Source: Candidatus Peregrinibacteria bacterium (GTDB lineage Bacteria; Patescibacteriota; Gracilibacteria; UBA1369). Taken from it: a DNA stretch of 6,526 nt. The notes under the pieces were generated by a model. That model worked only from the letters and a program-made list of their open reading frames with translations, ran no database searches and was not told the origin of the DNA. Position numbers and translations under genes: made by a program. Below, piece after piece: positions 5,298 through 6,526 of the stretch (positions are counted from its first letter, which is position 1; each line of letters starts with the position of its first letter). Location of the stretch: NCBI GenBank assembly GCA_014729615.1, contig WJJQ01000071.1:1-6526 (forward strand), read 5' to 3'.

Positions 5298-6377
5298 ATG
5301 GAAAAAAAAATATTACCATTTCTATTAATTTCACTATTAATTTTGCCTCAGCTTACATTTGCTTCAACAACCATTAAACCCTTAAATGACCAAAAACAAA
5401 TTAAGCTGGAAATTAACCCCGGAGAACAAAAAACTGAAGAAATAATTATTTATAATGCTTCAGAACAAGAAACTACTATTGAACTATATGCGGTAGATGG
5501 AATTAAAACAAACGATGGTTTCACAACGGGTAAATTAAAAAGTGCAAAACAAACAAGTCTCGGTAAATGGACCAGTTTTGCCAACAACGTTTTTGATTTA
5601 AAACCCAAAGAGGAAAAAAAAGTTAAATTTACCATACAAATACCTTCAACTACACCTCCGGCAACATACGCCGGCGCTTTTGCTGTTGCCAATATATCAA
5701 AAACAACCGATATTGCTGGGACTGGAGCTGCACTAAACACACGTTTCCTACAAACTTTTTTTGTCAATGTGCCCGGATTAAAAATATCCAATTTAAAAAT
5801 TAAAAAAGATATATTGTTAAAAAAAGACAAAACATATTTTTACCAAACAAACCTTGAAAATACCGGAAATACTGCCTTAAGCATTAGGGCAATTCTTACG
5901 CTTAAAAACAAAATTACGGGAACAGAAAAAATCGTGAAAGAAAAATCATTTGATTTATATTTTGAAGATATTTTTGATTTAACTTTAGAATTTAAAAAAC
6001 CATACATTGGTTTCTACGAAACAAACATTACATTTAAAATTTCGGAAAACGATATTTTAAATGAAACCAAAACATTTCAGGAAGAAATTACTCTTTCCAA
6101 ATCCTTCAGAGAAATTCCCTGGCTAGACATCACCATAGTATTTCTAATTATTCTAGCAATCTTAGAAATAATACACGAAAGGCATCACCGTCTTAAAAAA
6201 GCACTTAAAAACGGTACGAAAATAAGAATTACCGGTGATACGAATTTGGAAAGTGTAGCAAAAAAATATGATGTCGACTGGAAATTTCTAGCAAAAATCA
6301 ATAAGATAAAGCCACCTTATTCTTTATCTGTTGATGATGTCATTGTTATTCCAAACGCAAGGAAAAAAAATAACTAG
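5298..6377 (+). CDS. WxLIP/DUF916-like membrane protein with C-terminal LysM-like tail
   Basis: The 359-residue product has a signal peptide at 1-22 (MEKK, Leu/Ile core, cleavage after TFA). A DUF916-like beta sandwich follows at about 23-160, with INPGEQKTEEIIIYNAS, LGKWTSF (W91), 'LKPKEEKKV' and 'IPSTTPPATYAGAFAV'. A second Ig-like domain at about 165-265 occupies the DUF3324 position. A transmembrane helix (about 275-292) leads into a His/Arg/Lys-rich juxtamembrane segment (HERHHRLKK). Up to this point, length and order match canonical WxL-interacting proteins. Residues 308-352 add a LysM-like domain: 'IRITGDTNLESVAKKYDVDWKFLAKIN' aligns with 'Y-x-V-x-x-G-D-T-L-x-x-I-A-x-x-Y...L...N', and 'SVDDVIVIP' with 'x-G-Q-x-L-x-I-P'. 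Because the signal peptide and positive charges place this tail inside, its usual peptidoglycan ligand would not be accessible. The nearest purine motif (AGGG, 5281-5284) is 13 bases from the ATG and may lie partly upstream of the transcript. The gene probably starts a second operon with the gene at 6337. Confidence 0.78.
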   Translation: MEKKILPFLLISLLILPQLTFASTTIKPLNDQKQIKLEINPGEQKTEEIIIYNASEQETTIELYAVDGIKTNDGFTTGKLKSAKQTSLGKWTSFANNVFDLKPKEEKKVKFTIQIPSTTPPATYAGAFAVANISKTTDIAGTGAALNTRFLQTFFVNVPGLKISNLKIKKDILLKKDKTYFYQTNLENTGNTALSIRAILTLKNKITGTEKIVKEKSFDLYFEDIFDLTLEFKKPYIGFYETNITFKISENDILNETKTFQEEITLSKSFREIPWLDITIVFLIILAILEIIHERHHRLKKALKNGTKIRITGDTNLESVAKKYDVDWKFLAKINKIKPPYSLSVDDVIVIPNARKKNN

Positions 6378-6526
6378 GGGAACAATTTTAGTTTTCCTTT
6401 TTTCAATTCCCATATTCTGCAACGCGGCAAGTTTTTCCGCTTATCCTCGTTTTTATGTTGAAAACAATCCAAACACGTTAATATATACTGCAAAACCCGG
6501 CGAAGTCATTCAGGACTCCATATACA
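6337..6526 (+). CDS. WxLIP/DUF916-like exported protein, N-terminal part (3' truncated)
   Basis: An open frame continues to the window edge, giving 63 complete codons. The only in-frame ATGs are adjacent, at 6334 and 6337. An in-frame stop lies at 6307-6309, so the start must fall inside the preceding gene, overlapping it by 41-44 bases. The encoded N-terminus has a basic region (QGKKITRG), a hydrophobic core (TILVFLFSIPIF) and probable cleavage after CNA at about residue 30. The mature start FSAYPRFYVENNPN...TAKPGEVIQDSI matches the opening of the 279-860 product (FTIYPAYEHNGNN...APGN), including the PG turn before a beta strand. It is therefore most likely another WxLIP-like anchor, co-transcribed with the 5298-6377 gene. 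No Shine-Dalgarno motif precedes the start. A downstream non-AUG start (for example ATT or ATA codons around 6370-6387) cannot be excluded. Confidence 0.6.
   Translation, partial: MSLLFQTQGKKITRGTILVFLFSIPIFCNAASFSAYPRFYVENNPNTLIYTAKPGEVIQDSIY

Noticed and set aside
5111..5377. Plus-strand open frame of 88 residues
   Set aside because: It runs through the end of one gene, the terminator hairpin and the signal peptide of the next in a different frame, so it cannot be a sensible gene.
5450..5830. Minus-strand open frame of 126 residues
   Set aside because: It is antisense to the DUF916-like domain of the 5298-6377 gene and has no recognisable feature of its own.
6337..6426. Lipobox at the Cys of the IPIFCNA segment
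   Set aside because: The residues before Cys (P-I-F) do not fit the small-residue requirement at -1, and CNA followed by A is a normal signal peptidase I site.

Overview
The window is a compact, AT-rich bacterial locus in which nearly every gene encodes an exported cell-surface protein. There are eight genes, two of them cut by the window edges. Seven lie on the plus strand and belong to two recurring types. The first type has a signal peptide followed by a beta-sandwich domain resembling DUF916, the N-terminal domain of WxL-interacting proteins (WxLIP). These proteins are held in the membrane by a transmembrane helix where the full sequence is visible. The second type is a secreted beta-rich protein of 200-300 residues whose end resembles the C-terminus of WxL surface domains. 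The only gene outside this theme is a minus-strand class I O-methyltransferase.

Layout. 1-279: C-terminal part of a WxL-like protein. 279-860: a minimal WxLIP-like protein, joined to its neighbours by TAATG and ATGA overlaps. 857-1468: a complete secreted WxL-like protein. 1476-3680: a 734-residue protein carrying a WxLIP-like domain at the N-terminus and a WxL-like module at the C-terminus, separated by a two-helix membrane hairpin, an extra beta domain and a helical linker. These four genes look like one operon whose promoter is upstream of the window. 3667-4248 (minus): the methyltransferase, overlapping the operon's end convergently by 14 bases. 4255-5258: a self-contained unit of sigma70-like promoter, Cys-containing acidic WxL-like protein and strong hairpin terminator. 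5270-6526: a second operon with an extended -10 promoter, a WxLIP-like protein with a LysM-like cytoplasmic tail, and the start of another WxLIP-like protein.

How the genes could work together. In Firmicutes, WxL proteins attach to the cell wall and interact with membrane-anchored WxLIP partners. The alternating order here, and the joining of both modules in one 734-residue chain, suggest an analogous display complex. It is divergent: the C-terminal strand that carries the namesake Trp in WxL domains has Phe, Tyr or Ile here. This assignment rests on motif and architecture recognition by eye, not on a database search.

Organism. AT richness, exported proteins anchored by single membrane helices, very tight packing and the lack of any well-placed Shine-Dalgarno sequence suggest a member of the Candidate Phyla Radiation (Patescibacteria). 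This is an inference of modest confidence. TGA appears to be a stop codon here: two genes end in TGA and no long gene contains it internally. No tRNA, rRNA, CRISPR or insertion sequence was seen, and no stretch over 300 bases lacks a gene.
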